DNA of 28,658 nucleotides from an uncultured Clostridium sp. (GTDB lineage: Bacteria > Bacillota > Clostridia > TANB77 > CAG-508), in assembly GCA_900553015.1 (NCBI GenBank), contig USBY01000020.1, positions 1-28,658 of the forward strand, given 5' to 3'. A model generated the notes under the pieces. The model searched no databases. It saw only the letters and a program-made list of their open reading frames with translations, and had not been told where the DNA came from. Positions 8,311 to 14,871 of this stretch are shown piece after piece. Numbering within the stretch: position 1 is the first letter of the stretch; each line of letters begins with the position of its first letter. Made by a program: the position numbers and the translations under genes.

Positions 8311-8338
8311 TTGTTAATTCAATATTATTCTTTATAAT
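8311..8338 (+). promoter_or_regulatory. Predicted promoter of the agr regulator-kinase pair
   Basis: TTGTTA (8311-8316), a 16-base spacer and a perfect TATAAT (8333-8338) lie just upstream of the response regulator, whose ribosome binding site is AGGAGA. An imperfect 25-base direct repeat (8242-8266 and 8289-8313, 19 of 25 bases the same) lies upstream and touches the -35, so control by a DNA-binding protein is possible. Confidence 0.6.
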
Positions 8339-8365
8339 AATATATATTATTTAGGAGATGAAGAT

Positions 8366-9121
8366 ATGTTAAATTTTGTTTTATGCGATGATAATAAAAA
8401 CATTTTAGACAAATTATCACAGATGCTGGAAAATATTTTTCTTCAGAATGACTATAATGCAAAAATCACCTATACTTGTGATAATGCAGCTGACTTATTT
8501 GATTATTTAAACGAAAATAATATTGATGTATTATTTCTTGATATAAATTTGAAAAATAAGTTAACTGGTTTGGATATTGCTGAACGAATACGAATGAAAA
8601 ACAAAAATATATATATAATTTTTATTACAGGTCATTTAGAATATGCTCTGGTGGCATACAAATACAAAACCTTTGATTATATTCCAAAACCTTTTGTTTC
8701 TGAAAGACTTGAGTTAACTATATCTAGATTATTTGATGACATCAAATCAAGCGTATCAAATTTTATTAAAGTCGGTAATTCCCAGATGTTAATTAGAGAA
8801 AATGATGTACTTTATATTAAAAAAGATAATATGAAGCTTACTTATCATACACAATTCCAAGATTATTCATCATATATTGCTTTTAATAAAATAGAAAAAA
8901 CTTTACCTAGAAATTTTGTGAGATGTCATAAATCTTACATAGTTAATATTGATTGCATTAATAAAATAGATAATATACGAAATTGTATATATCTTTTAAA
9001 TAATGACGTTTGCCCTATTGGCCCTAAATATAAAAACAATTTACTGGAGGTTATAAATAACTATGAATACAATACAAAAGATAATGAATATCTTAATGAA
9101 TCCGAATGCAGAGCTAACTAA
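8366..9121 (+). CDS. agrA: AgrA-type LytTR response regulator
   Basis: This 251-aa two-component regulator has a receiver domain (about 1-125) with acidic pair D8-D9, phosphoacceptor D59 in FLDI, T88 in ITG and K108 in YIPKPF. A LytTR DNA-binding domain (about 132-235) contains the typical NFVRCHKSYIVN. It probably responds to a cyclic peptide sensed by the adjacent kinase and activates the agrBD promoter. LytTR proteins usually bind direct repeats about two helical turns apart; such a repeat is seen at 11355-11383. Its 3' end overlaps the kinase gene by 59 bases. The domain calls are firm; the agr role is inferred from the neighbours. Confidence 0.92.
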   Translation: MLNFVLCDDNKNILDKLSQMLENIFLQNDYNAKITYTCDNAADLFDYLNENNIDVLFLDINLKNKLTGLDIAERIRMKNKNIYIIFITGHLEYALVAYKYKTFDYIPKPFVSERLELTISRLFDDIKSSVSNFIKVGNSQMLIRENDVLYIKKDNMKLTYHTQFQDYSSYIAFNKIEKTLPRNFVRCHKSYIVNIDCINKIDNIRNCIYLLNNDVCPIGPKYKNNLLEVINNYEYNTKDNEYLNESECRAN

Positions 9122-10434
9122 TATAATTATGTTACCTTTTTTTGCAATTGAAGTATATCTTTATGTTAATATTTTCATCACTTTATTGAATATCAATCCG
9201 TCTAAAAAGTCAAAATACCTTTGTATGTTATGTTTGCTAATTATATTTATAATTAGTAGATTTCTAATTCCTGTCCCATATAATACAATTTTTAATATAT
9301 TAATTTTTGTTTTACTATATTTACTTTTTTTCAAGAAGTCACTTATTGCTACTTTTTTAGGTATAATCATTCCATTTTTATTAACAACTTTATTTGAAAT
9401 GATTTCATCACAAATATATACTTTGATATTTAACAAGCCTTATGCTGAAGCTGCTTCATTACCCATATATCACATACTTTTCTTAGCAATTGTGTATACT
9501 TGCCTTTTTATCATTTTACAACTTTTTAAATATTTTAAAGTAAATATCACACTATTCACAAATTTAAATAAAAAAGATTCAATATCTATGTTAATTACCG
9601 TTGGATTAGGTTTTGTAACTATATTCCTTCAATTATACATTACTGCTTTTTATAACAATATTCTTCCACATTCTGTGATTTTACTAAGTATAGCTTGTTT
9701 AATCGCATATTTCTTTGTCAGTTTATTTAATATAATTAAAACTAAGCAATTAGAAATTGCAAATAGAGATATAAATAATTTGCAATTATATAATAATACT
9801 CTAAAAATAATGTATGATAATATTCGTGCATTTAAACACGATTTTCATAATATTATGAATGGTATCGGTCGGATATGTAACAGCTAAAGATATGGATGGA
9901 TTAGCCAAGTATTATAAATCGCTTTTTGATGATTGTAATAATATTAATAACTTAGCTGCCATAAATCCAGAGACTATTAATAATCCATCAATATACGCAA
10001 TTTTAGCAGATAAATATAATAAAGCAGTTAGTAAAAATATCCAGTTAGAATTAGGAGTTTTCATAGATTTAAATTCGCTTCATATAGATACATATGAACT
10101 TACTAGAATATTAGGCATATTACTAGATAATAGTATAGAAGCAGCTCAAGAATGTGAGAAAAAATATATTAGTGTAAGATTTTTAATGGATTATAGAATG
10201 AATAGACAACTTGTAATTATAGAAAATACATATAAAAATAAAGATATTGATACGTTTAAAATATTTGAAAAAGCATATACTACAAAACCTAATAATACAG
10301 GACTTGGATTGTGGGAAGTAAATAAAATATTAAAGAAACATGATAATCTTGCGATTTTTACAAGTAAAGATAATGAATTATTTAAACAACAATTAGAAAT
10401 ATACCTACCTAAGCCAAGCTTATTAAAAATTTAA
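9063..10434 (+). pseudogene. agrC: AgrC-type sensor histidine kinase, frameshifted
   Basis: The gene would encode about 456 aa but is split by a single extra base. The first frame (9063-9887) gives a polytopic membrane sensor domain with six or seven hydrophobic helices (about 1-225) and the histidine box RAFKHDFHN (H259), then reads off frame and stops at 9885. The second frame holds the rest: GYVTAKDMDGL, the N box GILLDNSIEAAQE, and the G box NTGLGLWEVNKIL to 10434. Removing one base near 9870 (GGTCGGA to GGTGGA) restores IGGYVTAKDMDG, the expected family sequence. The rest of both halves looks intact, so this is either a recent mutation or a sequencing or assembly error. If real, the histidine is cut from its ATP-binding domain. 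Confidence 0.9.
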
Positions 10435-10447
10435 TATAATTTAATAT

Positions 10448-10478
10448 AAAAAATACCTAAATGAATAGGTATTTTTTT
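10448..10478. terminator. Bidirectional terminator between the agrC and agrD genes
   Basis: Arms at 10448-10459 and 10466-10477 pair over 12 bases around a six-base loop (core ATACCTA/TAGGTAT). A seven-base T-run ends the plus-strand side and a six-base T-run the minus-strand side. It sits 13 bases after the kinase stop and 31 bases past the agrD stop, so it can end both convergent transcripts. Confidence 0.85.
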
Positions 10479-10508
10479 GTCGTCGTAATTTAATTTGGTT
10501 GATTATTA

Positions 10509-10628
10509 CTAATCTTTTTTAATCATGCTAGCAGGCATTTTTGGTTGATGTAATATTCCTAATATTAAACATGCTGTGTTAGATGATTTAGCATATTTTT
10601 CTGCTAATCTTGCTAAGAATTTTAACAT
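10509..10628 (-). CDS. agrD: AgrD-type cyclic autoinducer peptide precursor
   Basis: A 39-aa frame starts at the ATG 10628-10626 and is preceded by AAGGGGG eight bases upstream. It has an amphipathic N-terminal helix (MLKFLARLAEKYAKSS), then NTAC, with C20 the likely (thio)lactone-forming residue, a hydrophobic LILGIL, and HQPKMP, the conserved C-terminal motif of clostridial AgrD peptides. It ends ASMIKKD. AgrB would remove the tail and close a ring on C20. The ring may be C20 to G24 or may extend to L26/H27; the sequence does not decide this. It lies 51 bases after agrB on the same strand. Confidence 0.9.
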   Translation of the reverse strand: MLKFLARLAEKYAKSSNTACLILGILHQPKMPASMIKKD

Positions 10629-10679
10629 AATAGTTTCCCCCTTTTTAAATTTATATAGCAAGAGGTCTTTCCTCTATTA

Positions 10680-11285
10680 CTACCCGTATACTTCATATCC
10701 ATATTTATTTTTGGTAATCTTATATGCTAGTTTTGTTATTGTTAATGTTTGTACTATGATTCCTATGATTATCATATTAGAAATTACTTTATATGGAATA
10801 ACTATTGCAATTACTAACTCTATGCCGGCAATCGCAAATGACCATATTTTACGTTTTCTTCTCTCTTTCTTTTGTAAAACCGGAACATTCTCTGTATCTG
10901 CTGGTGCATATTTTGCGATCATTACAAAACTAAATATAAAAGTAATTGCTATTAATATGTATCTAATAGTATTGTCAAAATTTAATATACTGGCTAAATA
11001 TGCACTTCCAATATACATTGTATTTGTTGCTATAATGCAACCAAGATGTGTTCGTAGATGAAATCCCCCAGAAAACATTCTATATGGAAGAATTATAATA
11101 AAAGAAATTATCGTTAAATCAATTATATTAAGTATCCAAGCCAATATAAATGTAATAAAAAATTTAGGTACTTCACCAATTAACAATTGTAAGCCAAAGC
11201 TAATTTCATCAGCTTTATTTTCATCATATCCATCAACTGATTTAATTATTTTCTTTGTTAATGAATTACAAATTGCTTCTATCAC
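10680..11285 (-). CDS. agrB: AgrB-type accessory gene regulator protease
   Basis: AgrB is the membrane endopeptidase that cleaves and cyclises AgrD. The 201-aa protein has the family core R-M-F-S-G-G-F-H76 and C83, matching the catalytic histidine and cysteine seven residues apart in staphylococcal AgrB (H77 and C84), with several hydrophobic helices. The start is GTG at 11285, with GAGG seven bases upstream; an overlapping ATG two bases upstream meets a stop at once. The agrD gene follows. A -10 box and phased direct repeats lie upstream, so the pair is probably activated by the adjacent LytTR regulator. Confidence 0.93.
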   Translation of the reverse strand: MIEAICNSLTKKIIKSVDGYDENKADEISFGLQLLIGEVPKFFITFILAWILNIIDLTIISFIIILPYRMFSGGFHLRTHLGCIIATNTMYIGSAYLASILNFDNTIRYILIAITFIFSFVMIAKYAPADTENVPVLQKKERRKRKIWSFAIAGIELVIAIVIPYKVISNMIIIGIIVQTLTITKLAYKITKNKYGYEVYG

Positions 11286-11318
11286 ATTTATTCCTCATTT
11301 CTTTTATTTTCTGAATTT

Positions 11319-11383
11319 ATTATAATTTTTCTAAATTTTTCTATTCGTTTTAATTTGTAAAACCATTTTTTAGTATTGTAAAA
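11319..11383 (-). promoter_or_regulatory. Candidate LytTR-controlled promoter of agrB-agrD
   Basis: On the minus strand a perfect TATAAT (11324-11319) lies 33 bases before the agrB start, with no good -35 box at 17 bases. Just upstream the 8-mer TTTTACAA occurs twice, at 11383-11376 and 11362-11355, exactly 21 bases apart. A good -10, a poor -35 and a two-turn direct repeat is the layout expected of an activator-dependent LytTR promoter. The 8-mer is AT-rich, so chance is possible. Confidence 0.4.
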
Positions 11384-11483
11384 AATTCAACATTTATTTT
11401 CACATGTATAATTTATAATTTTACCAATAGTACGATTGTTTAATATTTATTGTGTTTTATTGTTCTTTCATAAGTTTACACAT

Positions 11484-11524
11484 AAAAAAGTACACCCAAA
11501 GTCATATCTATACTTTTAGGTGTA
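11484..11524 (-). terminator. Terminator of the rluA operon
   Basis: TACACC-C-AAAGT (11491-11502) pairs with ACTTT-TA-GGTGTA (11511-11523) with a small internal bulge. On the minus strand the hairpin is followed by TTTTTT (11489-11484), ten bases past the rluA stop. Confidence 0.75.
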
Positions 11525-11532
11525 TTATATTT

Positions 11533-12213
11533 TTATATATGTACGTCTTTTAAAATATTCCATACTCCTTTTTGATCAGGTAAATATGTAAACTCTAATT
11601 CTTCTTTTGTTGTTGGGTGATAAAATTTTAATCTATATGACCACAACGCCAATTGTTTACTTCTACTCCTGGTACCATATTTAGTATCCCCACAAAGAGC
11701 ATGTCCTCTACTAGAAAATTGCACTCTTATTTGATGGTGCCTTCCCGTTTTTAAATCTATTTTTACTAAACTCATATGTGTTACTTCATCATATTTTAAA
11801 GCTTCATATTCCAATTCTGAGAATTTAGCATTTTTTGTATTTTTATTTGTAACAAAAGATTTATTTTTTCTTTCATCTTTTACTAAATAATCTTGCATAA
11901 CTCCATTCGGATTTTCCATTTTTCCTTTTACTACTGCAATATAATTTTTATTAACCTGTTTATTTCTAACTTGTTCACTTAGTCTAGATGCAGCTTTAGA
12001 AGTTTTAGCAAATACCATAACTCCACCAACAGACCTATCTAGTCTATGGACTAATCCTAAATACACATTTCCTGGCTTATTGTATTTTTCTTTTAAATAC
12101 GCCTTTATAATTGTAAGCATATCATCATCTCTTGTTTTATCTGCTTGTGATGGAATTCCTGGTTCTTTAACAACTACTATAATATGATTATCTTCATATA
12201 ATATATTAAGCAT
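11533..12213 (-). CDS. RluA-family pseudouridine synthase
   Basis: Pseudouridine synthases of this family isomerise specific uridines in rRNA or tRNA. I start it at the ATG 12213-12211, giving 226 aa starting MLNILYEDNHIIVVVKEPG, which matches family N-termini; the 14 residues upstream in frame are spurious. The catalytic motif is H56-R-L-D59-R in VHRLDRSVGGVMVFAKT, followed by TGRHHQIRVQF and CGDTKYG. There is no N-terminal S4 domain, so it is one of the short family members whose target site cannot be named. Its start overlaps the methyltransferase stop by eight bases (ATGCTTAA), so translation is coupled. Both genes may modify rRNA. Confidence 0.93.
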   Translation of the reverse strand: MLNILYEDNHIIVVVKEPGIPSQADKTRDDDMLTIIKAYLKEKYNKPGNVYLGLVHRLDRSVGGVMVFAKTSKAASRLSEQVRNKQVNKNYIAVVKGKMENPNGVMQDYLVKDERKNKSFVTNKNTKNAKFSELEYEALKYDEVTHMSLVKIDLKTGRHHQIRVQFSSRGHALCGDTKYGTRSRSKQLALWSYRLKFYHPTTKEELEFTYLPDQKGVWNILKDVHI

Positions 12214-13072
12214 TAGCTTCCTCCCATCTACCATATATTCCACAAGGAAGCACAAGCTTTGAGCCAGTCATTGGTAGTCCTATTTCTCCAGACTCAAATT
12301 TTCCATTATTTTTTATATTAAGTCTTAAAATATTTTCTAACACTTTAGCAGAAATTCCTGTAGTATACGAATTTATTAAGAAAAATAAAGGTTTATCTGA
12401 AAGTACTTTAGTACATAAATTTACTAAATCCGCTATATCTTCTTCAAAACGCCAAACTTCTCCTTTAGTTCCTCTACCATATGATGGTGGATCCATTATA
12501 ATCGCATCATACTTATTTCCTCTTCTTATTTCTCTATTTACGAATTTCTCTACATCATCTACTATATAACGAACTGGTTTTTCTTTTAATCCAGATGCAT
12601 TAACATTTTCTTTTGACCAGCTTACCATTCCTTTTGAACTATCTACATGACATACTGAAGCTCCTGCTGAAAGACAAGCAACAGTAGCTCCTCCTGTATA
12701 AGCAAATAAATTTAATACTTTTATTTCTCTTTTACTATTTTTTATTTTATTAATCATCCAATCCCAATTAACAGCTTGTTCAGGAAAAAGACCAGTATGT
12801 TTAAATCCCATTGGCTTTATATTAAAAGTTAAGTTTTTATATTTTATTTGCCAACTTTCTGGAACTTTCTTTTTAAAATTCCAACTTCCGCCACCAGTTT
12901 TGCTTCTATTATATATTCCATGTGCATTTTTCCATTTTTCTTTAAAAGATTTCTCTGTCCATATTATTTGTGGGTCTGGTCTAACTAAAAATATATCACC
13001 CCATCTTTCTAGTTTTTCTCCATTTGCCATATCTAATATTTCATAATCTTTCCAATCATTTGCTACCTTCAT
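12206..13072 (-). CDS. RlmI/RlmK-like class I SAM-dependent methyltransferase
   Basis: This 288-aa protein resembles the catalytic half of 23S rRNA m5C/m7G methyltransferases (COG1092 type). Motif I is NLFAYTGGATVACL (121-134), with the acidic V-D-S at 143-145 after it. The catalytic loop is DPPSYGRG (194-201), and a late INSYTTG follows. The N-terminal third (WGDIFLVRPDPQIIW, SWNFKKKVPESW) has no PUA domain. Coupling to an RluA-type gene supports an RNA substrate. The exact nucleotide is unknown. The ribosome binding site GGAG is eight bases from the ATG. Confidence 0.88.
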   Translation of the reverse strand: MKVANDWKDYEILDMANGEKLERWGDIFLVRPDPQIIWTEKSFKEKWKNAHGIYNRSKTGGGSWNFKKKVPESWQIKYKNLTFNIKPMGFKHTGLFPEQAVNWDWMINKIKNSKREIKVLNLFAYTGGATVACLSAGASVCHVDSSKGMVSWSKENVNASGLKEKPVRYIVDDVEKFVNREIRRGNKYDAIIMDPPSYGRGTKGEVWRFEEDIADLVNLCTKVLSDKPLFFLINSYTTGISAKVLENILRLNIKNNGKFESGEIGLPMTGSKLVLPCGIYGRWEEANA

Positions 13073-13085
13073 ACTACATCTCCAA

Positions 13086-13253
13086 TTATAAATTTGATAA
13101 TATTTTAAAAAAGTTATATATAGCTATACTATTTGCTATACAAAATATTCCTCCTATAGAAAATAACAAACCTAAAATATTATTCCTACTAATTCTTTTA
13201 GGCTTCTGCTTACTATATTCTATAGTAAATATTTCATCTTTTGCATATTCCAT
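13086..13253 (-). CDS. Small single-pass membrane protein, unknown
   Basis: A 55-aa frame starts MEYAKDEIFTIEYSKQKPKR at the ATG 13253-13251, with AAAGGGG eight bases upstream, and ends 13 bases before the methyltransferase. A hydrophobic segment at about 26-47 (ILGLLFSIGGIFCIANSIAI) follows a basic stretch, so a cytoplasmic N-terminus is likely. I recognise no family. The good ribosome binding site, promoter placement and tight spacing to the next gene support a real gene. Confidence 0.65.
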   Translation of the reverse strand: MEYAKDEIFTIEYSKQKPKRISRNNILGLLFSIGGIFCIANSIAIYNFFKILSNL

Positions 13254-13315
13254 GTTCTCAACCCCTTTATTTATTTATATGTTAAAACACATAGAATATG
13301 CCTTATTTACGCTAT

Positions 13316-13345
13316 ATTTTACCATAACTATTATACCTTTTTCAA
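13316..13345 (-). promoter_or_regulatory. Predicted promoter of the small ORF-methyltransferase-rluA operon
   Basis: On the minus strand TTGAAA (13345-13340), an 18-base spacer and TAAAAT (13321-13316) with an extended TGG just before it, about 63 bases upstream of the small membrane-protein gene. A second TATAAT occurs inside the spacer but has no matching -35. Confidence 0.5.
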
Positions 13346-13384
13346 TATAATAGCCTAAAACCTTACTTTTTTCATTATAAAATA

Positions 13385-13427
13385 AAAAAATATACATTAA
13401 ATTGATCTTATTTAATGTATATTTTTT
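13385..13427 (-). terminator. greA terminator
   Basis: A perfect 17-bp inverted repeat (13385-13401 and 13411-13427, AT-rich with a TATACATTAAA core) surrounds a nine-base loop, ends 14 bases after the greA stop and runs into a T-run on the minus strand. Confidence 0.75.
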
Positions 13428-13441
13428 ATATTATTTTATTA

Positions 13442-13927
13442 TTAAGCTTTTGTTATTGATAAAATTTTATATTTACTTACACCTGCTGGTACTTGAACTT
13501 CTACTACTTGATTTTTCTTTGCTCCTAATAAAGCTGAACCTATTGGAGATTCATTTGAAATTTTATTTTGTGTAATATCTGCTTCTGTTGTTCCAACTAT
13601 TGTATATTCAACCTCTTCATCAAATTCCATATCTAAAACTTTTACAGTATTTCCTACTTGTACTTTTTTTGTATCTATTTCTGAATCATCTATAATTTTA
13701 GCAAATCTTAATTTTGCTTCTAATTCCGCTATTTTATCTTCATTTTCTGCTTGCGCATTTTTGGCTTCATCATATTCTGAATTTTCTGAAAGGTCTCCAA
13801 ATCCTAAAGCAACTTTTATTCTTTCTGCGATTTCTGCTCTAGTTTCTGTTTTTAACTTTTCTAGTTCAGCTTCCATTTTTTTATATCCTTCTTCGGTTAG
13901 TAGAATTTCTTTGTTGTTATCACCCAT
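13442..13927 (-). CDS. greA: Transcription elongation factor GreA
   Basis: GreA enters the secondary channel of RNA polymerase and stimulates cleavage of backtracked transcripts. The 161-aa protein has the N-terminal coiled coil (about 10-80) with the acidic tip GDLSENSEYDEAK, and the C-terminal FKBP-like domain with ISNESPIGSALLGAKKNQVVEV. The length is normal. It appears to be a single-gene unit with two overlapping promoters upstream and a strong hairpin behind it. The ribosome binding site is CAGGAGGG. Confidence 0.96.
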   Translation of the reverse strand: MGDNNKEILLTEEGYKKMEAELEKLKTETRAEIAERIKVALGFGDLSENSEYDEAKNAQAENEDKIAELEAKLRFAKIIDDSEIDTKKVQVGNTVKVLDMEFDEEVEYTIVGTTEADITQNKISNESPIGSALLGAKKNQVVEVQVPAGVSKYKILSITKA

Positions 13928-13947
13928 TCTGTCATCCCTCCTGAATA

Positions 13948-13992
13948 ATTTTATTACTGCATTATCTTAAGTCAATATCTTTCTTTTGTCAA
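13948..13992 (-). promoter_or_regulatory. Two overlapping greA promoters
   Basis: On the minus strand TTGACA (13992-13987)-N17-TAAGAT (13969-13964) and TTGACT (13975-13970)-N16-TAAAAT (13953-13948) overlap. Both have near-consensus -35 boxes and acceptable -10 boxes, 20 to 40 bases before the greA start. Confidence 0.6.
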
Positions 13993-14011
13993 GTATTGTT
14001 TTTTATTTTTT

Positions 14012-14830
14012 TTATTTATATTCATTAATATCTATAATCCCTCTTTTTCCTATAAAATTACTAATTTTAATACCGTCATCAAGTAATTTTCTTCGTATAT
14101 CTTTTATTTTCTTTCCTATAATATATGATTCGTATATCTCGTTTTTTTCAAATTCACTATCTGTACTTTCCATGTTTATTTCATAATTACTTATATTTAT
14201 ACCAGCAAATGATTTATTTATATTTGTAATATCATTTTCTATATTTATTAGAATTGCTTTCCTATTAATTTTATACTTTTTTAGTTGTTCTTCTGTAAAA
14301 TCAATGTTTATTATGATTTTTTTATTTATCAAACTTTTATTTTTATTATTCATTACAGGTACTGTAATTGCTTCTTCTTCGTATAATCTATCTGCAAACA
14401 CTTTAAATTTTCTTATATTATTAGTAATAATATTTATTCTTTTTATATTAGATATTAATTCATTTATATAATATAGATTTATTTGTGAATAATCGTTTAC
14501 TAATATAGTTACTTCTATATCCTCTTTATTAGTTTCCAATATTTTTGATAAATATTCTATAATTTCTGGTATTAAATGTTTAAATAAAAGCATTCCATTT
14601 AATATGTTCATATTGCTTGAATATATATTGTTAATAAATTCTATATTATGTTTGTCTTTTTTTGCAATGACTATATTCTTTATATTATCTTTTTTTAATT
14701 TTTCTATTACTTTTTGATTAAGTTTAGGAATAATATATTTTTTGCCATTTTCATATTCTTCAACATCTAATTTATTAAAAATCTTTTTAAAGAAATTTCT
14801 TTCTTGTTTAGAAATAACATAACCAATCAT
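14012..14830 (-). CDS. Unrecognised 272-aa protein, possible Rossmann-like fold
   Basis: I cannot assign this protein. It has no signal peptide or membrane segment and is rich in isoleucine, asparagine and lysine. Alternating hydrophobic strands and helices suggest an alpha/beta fold: NIKNIVIAKKDK (about 49-60), EDIEVTILVNDYSQINLYYINEL (about 103-125), RINIITNNIRKFKVFADRLYEEE and KKIIINIDF (about 165-175). The C-terminal region contains GINISNYEI and a final FIGKRGIIDINEY. It follows the GH18 gene by 41 bases, and a hairpin covers its ribosome binding site (14830-14869). It precedes greA, which has its own promoters. Confidence 0.85.
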   Translation of the reverse strand: MIGYVISKQERNFFKKIFNKLDVEEYENGKKYIIPKLNQKVIEKLKKDNIKNIVIAKKDKHNIEFINNIYSSNMNILNGMLLFKHLIPEIIEYLSKILETNKEDIEVTILVNDYSQINLYYINELISNIKRINIITNNIRKFKVFADRLYEEEAITVPVMNNKNKSLINKKIIINIDFTEEQLKKYKINRKAILINIENDITNINKSFAGINISNYEINMESTDSEFEKNEIYESYIIGKKIKDIRRKLLDDGIKISNFIGKRGIIDINEYK

Positions 14831-14869
14831 AAAATCACCTTACTCATTTATATGAATAAGGTGATTTTA
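14830..14869 (-). promoter_or_regulatory. Intergenic hairpin covering the ribosome binding site of the 272-aa gene
   Basis: AAAATCACCTTA (14831-14842) pairs perfectly with TAAGGTGATTTT (14857-14868), extended by TCAT/ATGA after small bulges. On the minus strand the hairpin starts a few bases after the GH18 stop codon, and its 3' arm contains AAGGTGATTTT, the only ribosome binding site, directly before the ATG of the next gene. It could act as a weak terminator, a translation gate or both. Confidence 0.65.
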
Positions 14870-14871
14870 TA

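Noticed and set aside
9855..9890. Programmed frameshift in the kinase gene
   Set aside because: No slippery heptamer, internal ribosome binding site or downstream structure is evident; a simple one-base insertion explains the data.
10576..11061. 161-codon plus-strand frame opposite agrB and agrD
   Set aside because: It lies antisense to two well-supported genes, lacks a ribosome binding site, and its hydrophobic look is the mirror of AgrB codons.
12214..12255. Longer rluA start 14 residues upstream
   Set aside because: The extension overlaps the methyltransferase further and is not family-like; the ATG at 12213 has a ribosome binding site (GAGGAAG) and the usual MLNILYED start.
13024..13350. 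108-codon plus-strand frame over the small membrane gene
   Set aside because: It overlaps a promoter and a better-supported minus-strand gene, and has no ribosome binding site.
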